Source of the DNA: JBBPYR01 sp038199755
GTDB lineage: Bacteria; Chloroflexota; Ktedonobacteria; Ktedonobacterales; Ktedonobacteraceae
Length of the DNA stretch: 59,222 bases
Reading direction: 5' to 3'
Assembly (NCBI GenBank): GCA_038199755.1
Contig: JBBPYR010000149.1
Coordinates: 1-59,222 of the forward strand
Shown here: piece after piece, positions 33,425 to 42,826 of the stretch
Layout of the letters: every line of letters starts with the position of its first letter
Numbering within the stretch: the first letter of the stretch is position 1
Made by a program: the position numbers and the translations under genes
The notes under the pieces: generated by a model
What the model was told of the DNA's origin: nothing
Database searches by the model: none
What the model saw: only the letters and a program-made list of their open reading frames with translations

Positions 33425-33539
33425 ATAAAAAGGCTCCTGATTTCGCGCCCTGGCGTCATCAGGAGCTATTAGCAGCAATGCGGTTTTGTCAAAGCAACGC
33501 TTCAACTAGGTGAGCTCCATCACCTTATTGTGTTTGGCT
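33425..33539 (-). promoter_or_regulatory. fluoride (crcB-motif) riboswitch leader
   Basis: On the minus strand GGTGATGGAGCTCACC (33509-33524) forms the hallmark hairpin GGxGATGGxGxTCxCC. Further on, GCTAATAGCTCCTGAT supplies the pseudoknot strand: AGCTCC pairs with GGAGCT of the loop. The same AGCTCCTGAT is also the 5' arm of a terminator (33433-33466). This mirrors the Bacillus cereus crcB leader, where GGAGTT pairs with GACTCC and the terminator competes. Between the two elements is a longer than usual P3 region (about 33475-33508), including AAGC-GTT-GCTT. Fluoride binding would stabilise the aptamer and allow read-through. Identification is by motif; no covariance search was possible. Confidence 0.82.
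33433..33466 (-). terminator. attenuator terminator of the riboswitch
   Basis: Arms GCTCCTGAT and ATCAGGAGC (33458-33466 and 33433-33441) surround a GC-rich loop that can add further pairs, followed by CTTTTT on the minus strand. The upstream arm overlaps the aptamer pseudoknot strand, so the two structures are mutually exclusive. Confidence 0.85.
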
Positions 33540-33545
33540 GCTTTT

Positions 33546-33576
33546 AGTATACCATATCTTGGTAGAAAATTTCTAC
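33546..33576 (-). promoter_or_regulatory. antiporter promoter with overlapping palindrome
   Basis: TATACT on the minus strand (33546-33551) is a good -10 whose predicted start (~33539) places the aptamer at the very 5' end of the transcript. No good -35 exists; instead a perfect palindrome GTAGAAAATTTCTAC (33562-33576) covers that position and may be an operator or activator site. Confidence 0.45.
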
Positions 33577-33633
33577 TACTGCGGATCAATAATCAGGGTA
33601 GCCAATGTGTCCCAATTAGTAGACTCCCTATCT

Positions 33634-34677
33634 CTAATAATGTTCACCACTAGTAAGGCTCACCTTGCCCCAGAAGAGTCGGTAGGTCAGGACAAAGTAG
33701 ACACTGGCAAGCACCATGCCAATAATCCACCAGACGAGGCCCACTGACTGGCCATATTGGGAGGAAGAGGCATTCTGAATGGTGAGGCTGTCGACGCGAT
33801 CAACAGCGGGCAACACCAGCGGATAGAGACCAAAGGCGGCACTGGCAAGCATGCCGAGGATAAACGCGCACGAAGAGAAAAAGGCGGCTAGATCACGTCG
33901 CATCCGGTGGTAGTACGCCATCATCGCAAGCCCCGCCAGCGCAAGCAAGGGGAAGATAAAGCCCCAGGGTTGACTGAAGTAGTTAGCACTAATATGGGGC
34001 TGCACAAGCCAGGTGGCGATTGTCCCCAAAATCAGCAGCACGACCGTCGCCAGCCAAAATACACGAGCAATACCCCGCGCACGCGTGCTCAGCGGATCTG
34101 GCGTCTTGACAGCAATATACGTAGCACCGTGAGCCGTTAAGGTTGTCAGGGCAAGTAAGCCAATCAGGATCGTATACCAATCGAGAATGCCAGGATTTGC
34201 ACTGAACGGGTTGAAATCGGTCCATAACGCCTCAAAAAAGTAGCCGCTAGCATTTAACGGCACACCCCGCAGCACATTCCCTAATGCCGCGCCGTAAAAG
34301 ATCGCCAGCAGCGCACTACCGATAAAGAACATGCCATCCCAAAACGCTGTCCATACGGTGTTTGCGAACCGCGAACGCAACTCAATCGAAACGCCCCGAA
34401 CCATCAGCAGCCAGAGCACAATGATCAAAGGCAGATAGAAGCCACTAAAACTGGAGGCATACAGGACGGGAAAGCTAAAAAAGAGCGTGCCACCAGCCGC
34501 AATAATCCATACCTCGTTGCCATCCCAGACCGGGCCAATAGACCTCAGAATCAAGCGTCGCTCCTCATCATTTTTTGCGGCGAAAAGATGAATGGCACCC
34601 GCACCCAGATCGAAGCCATCCAGCAGCACATACATACTCAGCATAGCGGCAACCAGAATAAACCATAACGTTTGCAT
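33634..34677 (-). CDS. cydB: cytochrome bd ubiquinol oxidase subunit II
   Basis: A 347-residue membrane protein with eight or more spans. The N-terminus MQTLWFILVAAMLSMYVLLDGFDLGAGA contains the conserved LDGFDLG motif; GPVWDGNEVWIIAAGGTLFFSFP and GVSIELRSRF are further CydB landmarks. It pairs with CydA to form the high-affinity quinol oxidase. AAGGGG precedes the start, and the gene follows cydA by 11 bases. Confidence 0.95.
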   Translation of the reverse strand: MQTLWFILVAAMLSMYVLLDGFDLGAGAIHLFAAKNDEERRLILRSIGPVWDGNEVWIIAAGGTLFFSFPVLYASSFSGFYLPLIIVLWLLMVRGVSIELRSRFANTVWTAFWDGMFFIGSALLAIFYGAALGNVLRGVPLNASGYFFEALWTDFNPFSANPGILDWYTILIGLLALTTLTAHGATYIAVKTPDPLSTRARGIARVFWLATVVLLILGTIATWLVQPHISANYFSQPWGFIFPLLALAGLAMMAYYHRMRRDLAAFFSSCAFILGMLASAAFGLYPLVLPAVDRVDSLTIQNASSSQYGQSVGLVWWIIGMVLASVYFVLTYRLFWGKVSLTSGEHY

Positions 34678-34688
34678 GCTTTTCCCCT

Positions 34689-36134
34689 TTATTCAGCCTG
34701 AAACTCTATCTGATCGAGTAATCCCTCTGCCGTTTGCGGTGATTCTTCTGTTGTGGTAGGACCACGCAATGCTTCTGTCACGACCAGAATGACGTACATT
34801 AAGCCCAGCAACAAGTAGATACCCATGAAACCGAGGAGCGTAAAGAGCACATTCCCCACCGAAATCGTAGGTGACGAGCCCTGGACCGTGTGCAAGAGAC
34901 CAAAGACAATCCACGGCTGCCGACCGAGTTCGGTGGTAAACCAACCAGCAATATTGGCAATGAAGGGAAAAGGCGTTGCCAACATGATAATCCAGAGCAT
35001 CCAGCGATAATTGAAGAGTCGCCTGCGCCAGAGCAGCAGAAGCAGCGAGAAACCTGTGATGGCCATAAAGATGGTTCCCAGCCCTACCATAATGTGATAG
35101 CTATAGTAAAGCAATTCTATCTGGTCCGGTCGCTGATCCACGGGAAACGCGTTGATGCCTTTAACCTCGGCGGTCCACCTGCGATAGGTCAGAAAGCTCA
35201 GGATGTTCGGCACGATGATCGGATTATCGAGTTTTTGCTGTGTCGTGTCAGGTTGCCCAATAATCACAATGCCTGCCCCCTGTTCCGTCTGAAACAGCCC
35301 CTCCATCGCCGCTAACTTAGAGGGTTGATACAGTGAAACCTGCTGCCCCTCCAAATCTCCACTAGGGTATACCTGAATCACGCTGGCAATAAAGCCCACA
35401 GTGAGACCGATCGTCAGAAAGATGCGTCCATAATCGACATGTTGTTTTACCAGCAGGTAGTAGGCACCTAGCCCGGTCATAAAGAACGCCCCGGTCAGCA
35501 CGGCTCCGCTCATCGTATGCAGATATTGCGGAAAAATCCAAGAGTTGAGCAGCACCGCCCAATAATTATCAATGTGGAGGCGTCCATTCGCGGCCACTGT
35601 ATAACCGACGGGATGTTGCATCCAGGCATTGGAGGCCACGATGAAGCTACCAGAAGCCCAGGTACCAAACCATACCATAAATGCCGAAAACCAGTGCATC
35701 CTCTGCCCAAATCTCTCTTCGCCAAACAAAAAGATACCGAGGAATGCCGATTCGATGAAAAAGGCAAAGGCACCCTCCATCGCCAATGTCTGCGCGATGA
35801 TGTCGCCAGCATAGACGGAGAAACGCGCCCAGTTCGTGCCAAATTGAAACTCCATTGGAATGCCTGTCACCACCCCCACCACAAAGGTAATGGCAAATAT
35901 TTTAGACCAAAAGCGTGCGCTGACATTGTAACGCTCGACATCTTCCTCACTGAGTCGCTGACCGGTGGTCGCACGAGAGTTCGTTGCGGCTCGGAATGAG
36001 GATCTGCGCAGCAAATAAAGCGTCTTGAGAATCAGCAGCAGTAGGGCCAATCCCATGGTAAGTTGCGGAAAAAGATAGTGATACGCCACAGTAAAAGCGA
36101 ACTGTAAGCGCGAAAGGATGGTTGACATATCCAT
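34689..36134 (-). CDS. cydA: cytochrome bd ubiquinol oxidase subunit I
   Basis: A 481-residue haem-bearing subunit. LQFAFTVAYHYLFPQLTMG carries the haem b595 histidine, WIFPQYLHTMSGAVL the second histidine, and GWFTTELGRQPWIVFGLLHT is the GRQPW block near the quinol site. About nine membrane spans are apparent. The loop between TM6 and TM7 is of modest length, suggesting the short Q-loop class. The ATG at 36134 has AGGAG seven bases upstream. It lies 42 bases after the fused cydDC gene and 11 before cydB, one operon for assembly and structural subunits. Confidence 0.95.
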   Translation of the reverse strand: MDMSTILSRLQFAFTVAYHYLFPQLTMGLALLLLILKTLYLLRRSSFRAATNSRATTGQRLSEEDVERYNVSARFWSKIFAITFVVGVVTGIPMEFQFGTNWARFSVYAGDIIAQTLAMEGAFAFFIESAFLGIFLFGEERFGQRMHWFSAFMVWFGTWASGSFIVASNAWMQHPVGYTVAANGRLHIDNYWAVLLNSWIFPQYLHTMSGAVLTGAFFMTGLGAYYLLVKQHVDYGRIFLTIGLTVGFIASVIQVYPSGDLEGQQVSLYQPSKLAAMEGLFQTEQGAGIVIIGQPDTTQQKLDNPIIVPNILSFLTYRRWTAEVKGINAFPVDQRPDQIELLYYSYHIMVGLGTIFMAITGFSLLLLLWRRRLFNYRWMLWIIMLATPFPFIANIAGWFTTELGRQPWIVFGLLHTVQGSSPTISVGNVLFTLLGFMGIYLLLGLMYVILVVTEALRGPTTTEESPQTAEGLLDQIEFQAE

Positions 36135-36176
36135 AGTCCATCTCCTATCGGTTATCTTCACTAATGAGGAGTCACA

Positions 36177-39100
36177 TTAAATAAGTGTCAAAATGCCACG
36201 TTGCACGTCGAAGAGTTGCTTATAGATCCCCTCTGCCTTGAGCAACTCCTCGTGAGTGCCATACTCTTTGATGCACCCGCCATCAAGCACCAGTATCTGA
36301 TCCATCTTCTCCATCGCCAGCAAGCGATGGGTTGCCAGCAGCGTTGTTCTCCCTTGCATGAGCACATCGAGAGCAGCCAGCAATGCCCCCTCGGTCAACG
36401 GATCGAGGTGGGCCGTTGCCTCGTCGAGCAAGAGGATGGGGGCGTTTTTGAGCAGTGCCCGTGCAATAGCAAGCCGTTGCCGTTCGCCGCCTGAAAGCTG
36501 TAATCCCTGCTCGCCTATCCATGTCCCCAGCCCTTCCGGTAATCGTGCGATCAATGGCGTGAGTTGTGCCTGCTCCAATGCTTGCATAATCTCAGCATCG
36601 CTCGCATCGGGTTTCGCGATCCGCAGATTGCCACGGATAGTGTTATTGAACAAATAGGTATCTTGCGTGACAACACTCATCAGCGTATGGATATCGCCAA
36701 GCGCGTAGTCCCGCATATCTTGCCCATCTAAGCACACCGTCCCGCTGGCAGGGTCCCAGAAACGCAAAGCCAGCCCGATCAGCGTGCTCTTCCCCGATCC
36801 ACTCGCACCGACCAGCGCAACCCTACTGCCTGCTCGCACCCGAAAACTGATATCATGCAACACCTCGTCTTCTCCAGCAGCATAACGAAAATGGACGTGC
36901 TCAAACACCAGTTCATGCCCACTAGTATTGATTATAGGAAGTGGAGATGTTGGCTCGACAACTGCTGGTGGGGCATCAATAATTTCAAAGAGCCGCTTTG
37001 CCGCCGCCAACGAGTGGCCAAGGAACTGAAATGCCTGTCCTAGTGGCTGCACAGCTTCAAAACTCGCCAGAATGAGCAACGTCAGAAAGGCAAGATACAC
37101 GCCACCGATCGCCTTCGTCATAATAAGTGGAATGGCCAGCACCAGAATAGTCAAGAGGGCCGCATTCATCAGAAAGTCATTGAGGGATTGCTGTAAACCG
37201 GAAATCATAGCCATACGCCGTTGAATCTGTCCCAGCACCATAGTGAGATGCGCAATCTTTTGCTGCTGATCTTGTACCTGCCCACACGCTAAGATGTCTT
37301 GCACTCCCTGCACGCCATCGACAATACCAGCACGCAAGGTAGCCCGTACGGCAACTTGCCGCTTGCCCAGGCGACGAGCCAGTGCTGAGGTGAGGGCAGG
37401 AACGCCTAAGCCAGCCACCACAAGAAACGTGAGCGCGACCCAGGCCAAGCCAAGATTGAAGAGAGCAAACACGACAAACGTCAAAGCAGCGATGAGCACC
37501 GCCACCACAATTGGTGAGACCACCCTGAGATAGATATTTTGTAATTCATCAACATCCGAGACCAGGCGCGAAAGAATATCACCGCTCCGATACCTGAGGA
37601 GATGACCGGGTGCCAGTGGTTCCAGGCGTTGATACACCACTACGCGCAATCTTGCTAACAGCCGAAAGGTGACATTATGCGAGAGCAAGCGTTCCGCATA
37701 ACGTGCAGTCGCACGCGACACACCCATAAAGCGCACAATAGCAATCGGGATCGAAAGCGTGACCAACAATGGACCGAGGGCAGCTGCCGCTATCAAATAT
37801 GCAGCCATACTTAACAAGCCAATATTACTCGCCACCGTCGCACAGCCCAGCAGAATCGCCAATGCCACCTGCCAACGAAACGCCACCAACAAACGCAACA
37901 GCCGCCCAAACACCAATGACGGCATCACCGGGACATCCCTTTGCACGTACCCAATACCCCCGCTTTGCTCATGCCTAATATCCCCGCTTTCCGTAGGGGC
38001 GGGGGCGGCGGACGTGGCGGGGAGGGGATACACTGTATTCGCACCTATAAGAGGATGCCCGGCCATGAGATGAGCGTAGACACGGCTATGCTGCAATAGC
38101 TCTTCTCGCCGACCTACCTCTACTATCCGTCCATCCTCCATAATGGCGATATGATCGACCGCTTGAATCGTATTGTACCTGTGAGCAATTACAAGCACGG
38201 TACGATTCTCTGTCAAGCGCAGCAGCGCATCTTTAATGTACGACTCGCTAATAGGATCAAGGCTGGAAGTTGGCTCATCAAGAATGAGCACAGGCGCATC
38301 TTTGAGGAAGGCACGAGCAAGCGCAAGCCGCTGCGCCTGTCCCGCGCTGAGACGCATACCCTGCTCACCTATTTGCGTGTCATATCCCTGCGGAAGTTGT
38401 TGCATAAACTCCGTCACACCGGCTAGTTGGGCCGCCCGCTCAACCTCCTGCTCACTGGCAGTTGGGCGCGCAAAGCGGATATTTTCACGCACACTACCAT
38501 AGAAAAGGTATGGACGCTGCGGCACCAGTGCCACATACTCGCGCCACGTCTCAACTGCGAGGTCCGTCAAGGCCATTCCGTTTACGGTGATGGTCCCATC
38601 CTGAGCCTCTAGAAAACGTAGCAGCAGGTTGACCAATGTGCTCTTCCCCGCCCCGCTTCTGCCTATTAATGCCGTACAGCTGCCAGCTGCCAGGGTCAAA
38701 GAAGCTCCTTTGAGCGCCGGTTGACTCTGGCCCGGATAGGTATATGCAACATTTGTCAGTTCAATCGTACATTGACGAGCAGGAACGGCAACGGATGGGG
38801 TGGATATGCTCCCTGTTTGTACTGGTAATGGTGTATCTAAAATCTCGTAGATACGCTTTGTCGCTACCTTGCCCTCCAGTGCGGCATGGCGCTGGACACC
38901 AAGCTCACGCAACGGGCGATAGAATTCTGGTGCCAGCAGGAGCACAAACAACGCCTGCTCAAACGTGACGTTGCCATTCAAAAGTCGGATGCCAAGCGTG
39001 ACCGCAACTAAGCCAATCGCCGCCGCAGACAGAAATTCGAGCACCATACCAGATAAAAAGGCCACACGCAGCGTCTTCATCGTTCTCTCACGAAAGAGAT

Positions 39101-39815
39101 CGCTGAAATGGGCAATCCGCTCATGCTCTTGAGCAGTACGCCCAAAAAGCTTCAGCGTCGTCAATCCTTGCACGCTATCCAGAAAATAGGCACTGATACG
39201 CGCCAGAGTGAGCCACTGATGCTGCATATGTTTTTCGGCATAGGTCCCGACCAGCACCATTAAAAGAGGAATAATTGGACCAGTAACGAACAGTAAGAGC
39301 GCACTAGACCAGTCTAGGGGAAAGAGCACACAGAGAATCAAGAGCGGCACAAGCACACTCAAAGCCATTTGCGGGATGTAGCGGCTGATATAGGCATCAA
39401 GTGTTTCAATGCCCTCACTGACCGTCGTAACCAGCTCACCCGTTCTCTCATGCCTGCTATAAGCAGGCCCCAACCGTAACAGGTGTGCAAATAAGCGCTC
39501 ACGCAGGTGGGATTTGACACGAATCGCCCCTCGTTGCGCGGCTATTTCGCGGCCCCACAGAGACCCAGCCCGCACAACGATGGTGCCAAATAAAAGAAAG
39601 AGTAGTAGTTCGACCTGAGCAAGATCAGCATGAATTAAAAAGACGCGACTGACAATCCTACTAAGCAGAGCCATCTGCATAATAGTCGCAACAGCTCCTA
39701 AAGCCCCGAGTAGGATTGCCAGCAAAAGCGTTGGCTGGGCCTGCTTAAACTGGCGTAGCAACAATGTATTGGCTCCCTCCGCTATACACTGTTTAAACTG
39801 TAGCATCATGGGCAA
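36177..39815 (-). CDS. cydDC: fused CydD-CydC thiol reductant ABC exporter
   Basis: A 1212-residue protein containing two complete ABC half-transporters in one chain. The first half (1-~600) has six membrane segments, Walker A IGRSGAGKSTL, signature LSAGQAQRLALARA and DEPTSSLD. The second (~640-1212) repeats this with VGASGSGKSTL, LSGGERQRLAIARA and DEATAHLD. CydDC exports cysteine and glutathione and is needed for haem insertion into cytochrome bd, encoded directly downstream. Many bacteria have separate cydD and cydC; fusions occur in actinobacteria and some others. Several in-frame ATGs near 39807-39815 leave the exact start open. The ABC-2 permease ends 43 bases upstream. Confidence 0.93.
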   Translation of the reverse strand: MPMMLQFKQCIAEGANTLLLRQFKQAQPTLLLAILLGALGAVATIMQMALLSRIVSRVFLIHADLAQVELLLFLLFGTIVVRAGSLWGREIAAQRGAIRVKSHLRERLFAHLLRLGPAYSRHERTGELVTTVSEGIETLDAYISRYIPQMALSVLVPLLILCVLFPLDWSSALLLFVTGPIIPLLMVLVGTYAEKHMQHQWLTLARISAYFLDSVQGLTTLKLFGRTAQEHERIAHFSDLFRERTMKTLRVAFLSGMVLEFLSAAAIGLVAVTLGIRLLNGNVTFEQALFVLLLAPEFYRPLRELGVQRHAALEGKVATKRIYEILDTPLPVQTGSISTPSVAVPARQCTIELTNVAYTYPGQSQPALKGASLTLAAGSCTALIGRSGAGKSTLVNLLLRFLEAQDGTITVNGMALTDLAVETWREYVALVPQRPYLFYGSVRENIRFARPTASEQEVERAAQLAGVTEFMQQLPQGYDTQIGEQGMRLSAGQAQRLALARAFLKDAPVLILDEPTSSLDPISESYIKDALLRLTENRTVLVIAHRYNTIQAVDHIAIMEDGRIVEVGRREELLQHSRVYAHLMAGHPLIGANTVYPLPATSAAPAPTESGDIRHEQSGGIGYVQRDVPVMPSLVFGRLLRLLVAFRWQVALAILLGCATVASNIGLLSMAAYLIAAAALGPLLVTLSIPIAIVRFMGVSRATARYAERLLSHNVTFRLLARLRVVVYQRLEPLAPGHLLRYRSGDILSRLVSDVDELQNIYLRVVSPIVVAVLIAALTFVVFALFNLGLAWVALTFLVVAGLGVPALTSALARRLGKRQVAVRATLRAGIVDGVQGVQDILACGQVQDQQQKIAHLTMVLGQIQRRMAMISGLQQSLNDFLMNAALLTILVLAIPLIMTKAIGGVYLAFLTLLILASFEAVQPLGQAFQFLGHSLAAAKRLFEIIDAPPAVVEPTSPLPIINTSGHELVFEHVHFRYAAGEDEVLHDISFRVRAGSRVALVGASGSGKSTLIGLALRFWDPASGTVCLDGQDMRDYALGDIHTLMSVVTQDTYLFNNTIRGNLRIAKPDASDAEIMQALEQAQLTPLIARLPEGLGTWIGEQGLQLSGGERQRLAIARALLKNAPILLLDEATAHLDPLTEGALLAALDVLMQGRTTLLATHRLLAMEKMDQILVLDGGCIKEYGTHEELLKAEGIYKQLFDVQRGILTLI

Positions 39816-39858
39816 GAAAAAACAACCAACACGCGATTGTTCTCATGAAATTGTGATA

Positions 39859-41577
39859 TCAGGCTTCGCGGGCCACGACCGCGAGAATTTCTGGCACCTT
39901 ATCGAAAATGCGTGGGGCAACTAGCGCGGTCACCACATAATAAAAGGCACCGCCATAAACGAGGGAGAGCGGAATGGAAAACGCCCATACCCACTGCACA
40001 TGGAAAAAGACGGGCACGGCCAGAGCCATAATCACAGGCAACAAGATGACCACCATTACTAATAGAGCCGCAATCGACATAATAGCACGCAGGAAACCAC
40101 CTTCACTTGACTGGTTCGCCCCCATCTGCATACCACGGCGGGACTGCCGCATGCGCTGCGGAAAGAAAACCGAGGTGATGTTACCACAACCAAGCACCAC
40201 ACCGATACCAGCCAGTCCCACCGCCAACGCGGGCAGAACAAGCTCCCAGGCATGCGTCACAAAGGCCGCTAACAACACCATCAAGCACATCTCCAGCACG
40301 CCAAGCACAAAAGTCACTATATTCTTTCCCCACAGCAGTTGCTTTGGCTCAATGGGAAACAAGAACAGCGTCGTCAGGCTTTGCCGCTCCAAACCCAATA
40401 CGTTGTAGGAGAAGGTGTACAGCGAGAAAAAGATGAACGCTGGAGCCGCCAACACCAACCAGTTGCCAAGAAAGCCGCGAAAGTCATTTCCTGTATTCAC
40501 CACAGTTACGATAATCAGTATCAGAATTGAGGTAATCGAGGAGACCAGCGCAGCCTGCAATTGTGGATCACGCCGCAAGTATTTCATATCTTTGACCGCG
40601 ATGGTAAACGCTTGCGAGGCTAAGAACCGTGCCCACCAGCCATTCGTTACACCAGATGCCGCTATTTGTACACCAACCGCATCATTATTGACAGCAGTCT
40701 CTTTGCGCCGCCGCACACGGACACTGCCCTCACTGCTCGCAGCAGTCAACCCACGCTCCACAATCTGTTGCCACAGGAAGAGCAAGACAACACTGATCGC
40801 GGCCAGAGCCAATAGCCAGGCAAAACTCATCCCCCAGTGGCCCACATACGCCTGCTGAATGGCACGAGCCGCCATGCCAGGCGGCAGCCATTGCAAATAC
40901 GGCGATATACTCTCATGCATCAGCCCACTAACAATATTTGATGCCTTCAGACCGCGCAGTACCACCTGCTGAATCAGGTAGCACGACGATGAAAAGAGCG
41001 CGATAATAATAATGCTCACATCACGAAAGCGGCGACTTTGCAGCACGCGCATCAGCAATGCCAGCACCAACTGGCTTACCGCCACCACCTGCACGTAAAA
41101 AACCAGCATGGTGAGAAACGCCATCAACCCCAGAGGCAGCGAAGTTGACCAGCCCACGACCACGGCCCCAAACAGAATGAATAATCCAATTGTGGGAATA
41201 TCCAATAGCGTAGAAAAGATCAAGCTAAGCATTAGTTCAGCGCGTGTCAACGGAAACAGGGCCAGCTTCGAGAGATCAAGCCCCTCATTGACGGAATATT
41301 CCAGCAGCGGTAGCATAAGCCAGATCAGATACACGCCCGTCAATACAAGAAACAGTATCTCGGTGTTTGCGGGCGACGGCAATTTCCGATACGCAAAGTA
41401 GCTGCCTACGCCAATGGCACCTGCAAAAGGCACGCCGAACAGCAAGAGCGCAATCGTGCCGATGATGCGGCTGACCCGCCCTGAGCCACGCGTAAAGCTG
41501 CGAATAAACGTCTTCCAGCGCAGCCAGAACAGCCAACGCAACTTATCAGTATGTAATGAATTATGCAGAAGTATCAT
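39859..41577 (-). CDS. ABC-2 type permease whose 5' end was rebuilt by an integrated element
   Basis: A 572-residue permease with about a dozen hydrophobic segments (e.g. IIGTIALLLFGVPFAGAIGVG). The first eight codons (MILLHNSL) and the ribosome binding site (GAGG, four bases away) come from the element that ends at 41526-41555; codons 9-17 lie within the 30-bp repeat. Joining the host sequence right of the element restores a native start, MVI followed by HTDKLRWLFW, beginning opposite 47418 and only 14 bases after the ATPase stop. So the permease originally followed the ATPase gene at 47433-48341. Its frame is intact, so it may still be expressed, probably from an element promoter. The substrate is unknown. 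Confidence 0.85.
   Translation of the reverse strand: MILLHNSLHTDKLRWLFWLRWKTFIRSFTRGSGRVSRIIGTIALLLFGVPFAGAIGVGSYFAYRKLPSPANTEILFLVLTGVYLIWLMLPLLEYSVNEGLDLSKLALFPLTRAELMLSLIFSTLLDIPTIGLFILFGAVVVGWSTSLPLGLMAFLTMLVFYVQVVAVSQLVLALLMRVLQSRRFRDVSIIIIALFSSSCYLIQQVVLRGLKASNIVSGLMHESISPYLQWLPPGMAARAIQQAYVGHWGMSFAWLLALAAISVVLLFLWQQIVERGLTAASSEGSVRVRRRKETAVNNDAVGVQIAASGVTNGWWARFLASQAFTIAVKDMKYLRRDPQLQAALVSSITSILILIIVTVVNTGNDFRGFLGNWLVLAAPAFIFFSLYTFSYNVLGLERQSLTTLFLFPIEPKQLLWGKNIVTFVLGVLEMCLMVLLAAFVTHAWELVLPALAVGLAGIGVVLGCGNITSVFFPQRMRQSRRGMQMGANQSSEGGFLRAIMSIAALLVMVVILLPVIMALAVPVFFHVQWVWAFSIPLSLVYGGAFYYVVTALVAPRIFDKVPEILAVVAREA
41526..41555. repeat. attL: left 30-bp direct repeat of the integrative element
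   Basis: The 30 bases (AGAACAGCCAACGC...CAGTATGTA) are identical to 47382-47411. This copy lies within codons 8-18 of the ABC permease. Sequence to its left is host permease coding; sequence to its right belongs to the element. Confidence 0.93.
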
Positions 41578-41603
41578 ATATCCTCACTGAACTAATAAAA
41601 ATC

Positions 41604-41837
41604 CTAACTCGCTAAAGTTTCTACTTCTTTAGAGAATATCACAGTTTGTTCAGTCTGAGGTAAGTGAGCATAAGAAGAGTTAAGTTCTAACTTCATTTCA
41701 CTATCGTATGAATATACTCTTTCCAATTGTGCGTGATTGTTACCATATTCACAGCAATAGCACAAAGCATATCGTTTCAACATGTCTCGCTCTTCAGCAG
41801 AAAGTGACCACAAAGCTAACTCAAGATCAGTCATCAT
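41604..41837 (-). CDS. hypothetical 77-residue element protein
   Basis: A small acidic protein (starts MMTDLELALWSLSAEERDML; contains CYCCEYGN). The cysteine cluster CYCC could bind metal but is not a recognised motif. AGAAAGAGGTGCC lies before the start on the minus strand. It is the last gene of the element's leftward operon, 26 bases before the permease start, so transcription could continue into the host gene. No function can be assigned. Confidence 0.6.
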   Translation of the reverse strand: MMTDLELALWSLSAEERDMLKRYALCYCCEYGNNHAQLERVYSYDSEMKLELNSSYAHLPQTEQTVIFSKEVETLAS

Positions 41838-41848
41838 GGCACCTCTTT

Positions 41849-42826
41849 CTAAGGTATAATAGCTGTTTCCAGACGATACAAGACGCGCTTTTCGTGAACA
41901 ATGTCCGCAAAATCTTTTTTGGTTTTCTTCTTTTTGGTTTCAAGGTAGGTTTGTACGTTCTGGTAAATGAAGTGAATGGTATCAGAGATGTCAGTGTCTA
42001 TATCGGTTTCCCCCTTGCCCTCGCGCCATGCTTCCACCGTCGAAGTCCATCCCGCAAAGGCCGCAAACGCCCGTTCAAAGTTCACTTGCCGCTTGCGTTC
42101 CCGAATGAAGGGGCCGAGATCAAGCTTCGGTGCAGGTTCCGCAGGAGCCGAGGAAGCAGCCGCAGGTGTCTTGACCACAGGCAAGAGCGAACGGTCAGAG
42201 GAGCGGAACGGACGCGCCGCTAACTCTTCATCGACTTGCTGTAACAGTTCTTCCCGTTCACGCTCTGTGCGTTCATAACGCGACTCTGGTAACGGTTCTT
42301 CTTCTCCTGGCTGGAACGCGTTTTGTACCATGTGCCAGTCAGGATGTACAGGCCAACGGGAGCGATTGAGATCAGCCGAGGGAACCACATAGCGCAGCCA
42401 GCCATCGGGCAAACCGTCATCACCACCGCCAGCATGCCCCACGGCATACGACCACATCGCAGGCAGACGGTCTAAGAGTTCATAGGCTTGCTCAATGCCA
42501 CCCTCAGCTATGGCCTTCCGCTTGAAACGGACTTCAACCCGCATGACCGGGGCTTTCCCGTCCCATAATGGCCAGCCATTGGCATCGGTCTTGGAGAGCC
42601 AGAGGTCATGAAACCATTTCTTGGTGGGGGACTGATATTTAATCTCATGCGTTTTGTCGTAAATGATGGCCGAGACCGCCCCATCTCGCTTGCCAAAAGG
42701 GAGGCCCGTGATACGCCGCCATCGCCGTTTGATACTCTCTGGACCGTCCATCATGCCATCATCCGTCAGGCTCGAAAGCGGCATCTCATCATCAAAGGTG
42801 GCACGAGTGATAAAGTCTTCTTTCAC
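41849..42826 (-). CDS. Rep-like protein of the integrative element
   Basis: A 325-residue protein. Residues ~45-130 (AVSAIIYDKTHEIKYQS, then KKWFHDLW and VMRVEVRFKRKAIAEGG) resemble the YDKxxE...RVExRxxR segment of Rep_trans/MobT-type rolling-circle initiators and of plasmid replication proteins. The usual N-terminal catalytic region is not evident: only ~45 residues precede this block. The C-terminal half is charged, with a coiled-coil-like RYERTEREREELLQQVDEEL and an Ala/Pro linker. Its start overlaps the preceding gene by four bases (ATGA). It may be a short or partner-dependent initiator, or a remnant. The family match is suggestive only. Confidence 0.55.
   Translation of the reverse strand: MKEDFITRATFDDEMPLSSLTDDGMMDGPESIKRRWRRITGLPFGKRDGAVSAIIYDKTHEIKYQSPTKKWFHDLWLSKTDANGWPLWDGKAPVMRVEVRFKRKAIAEGGIEQAYELLDRLPAMWSYAVGHAGGGDDGLPDGWLRYVVPSADLNRSRWPVHPDWHMVQNAFQPGEEEPLPESRYERTEREREELLQQVDEELAARPFRSSDRSLLPVVKTPAAASSAPAEPAPKLDLGPFIRERKRQVNFERAFAAFAGWTSTVEAWREGKGETDIDTDISDTIHFIYQNVQTYLETKKKKTKKDFADIVHEKRVLYRLETAIIP

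Noticed and set aside
33367..33560. c-di-AMP or lithium/sodium riboswitch for the antiporter
   Set aside because: The hairpin, pseudoknot strand and terminator overlap fit the fluoride motif in detail; no features specific to the other classes were seen.
42160..42447. Additional small frames within the Rep-like gene
   Set aside because: They overlap the Rep-like frame out of phase, lack ribosome binding sites and show Cys/Met-rich non-coding composition.
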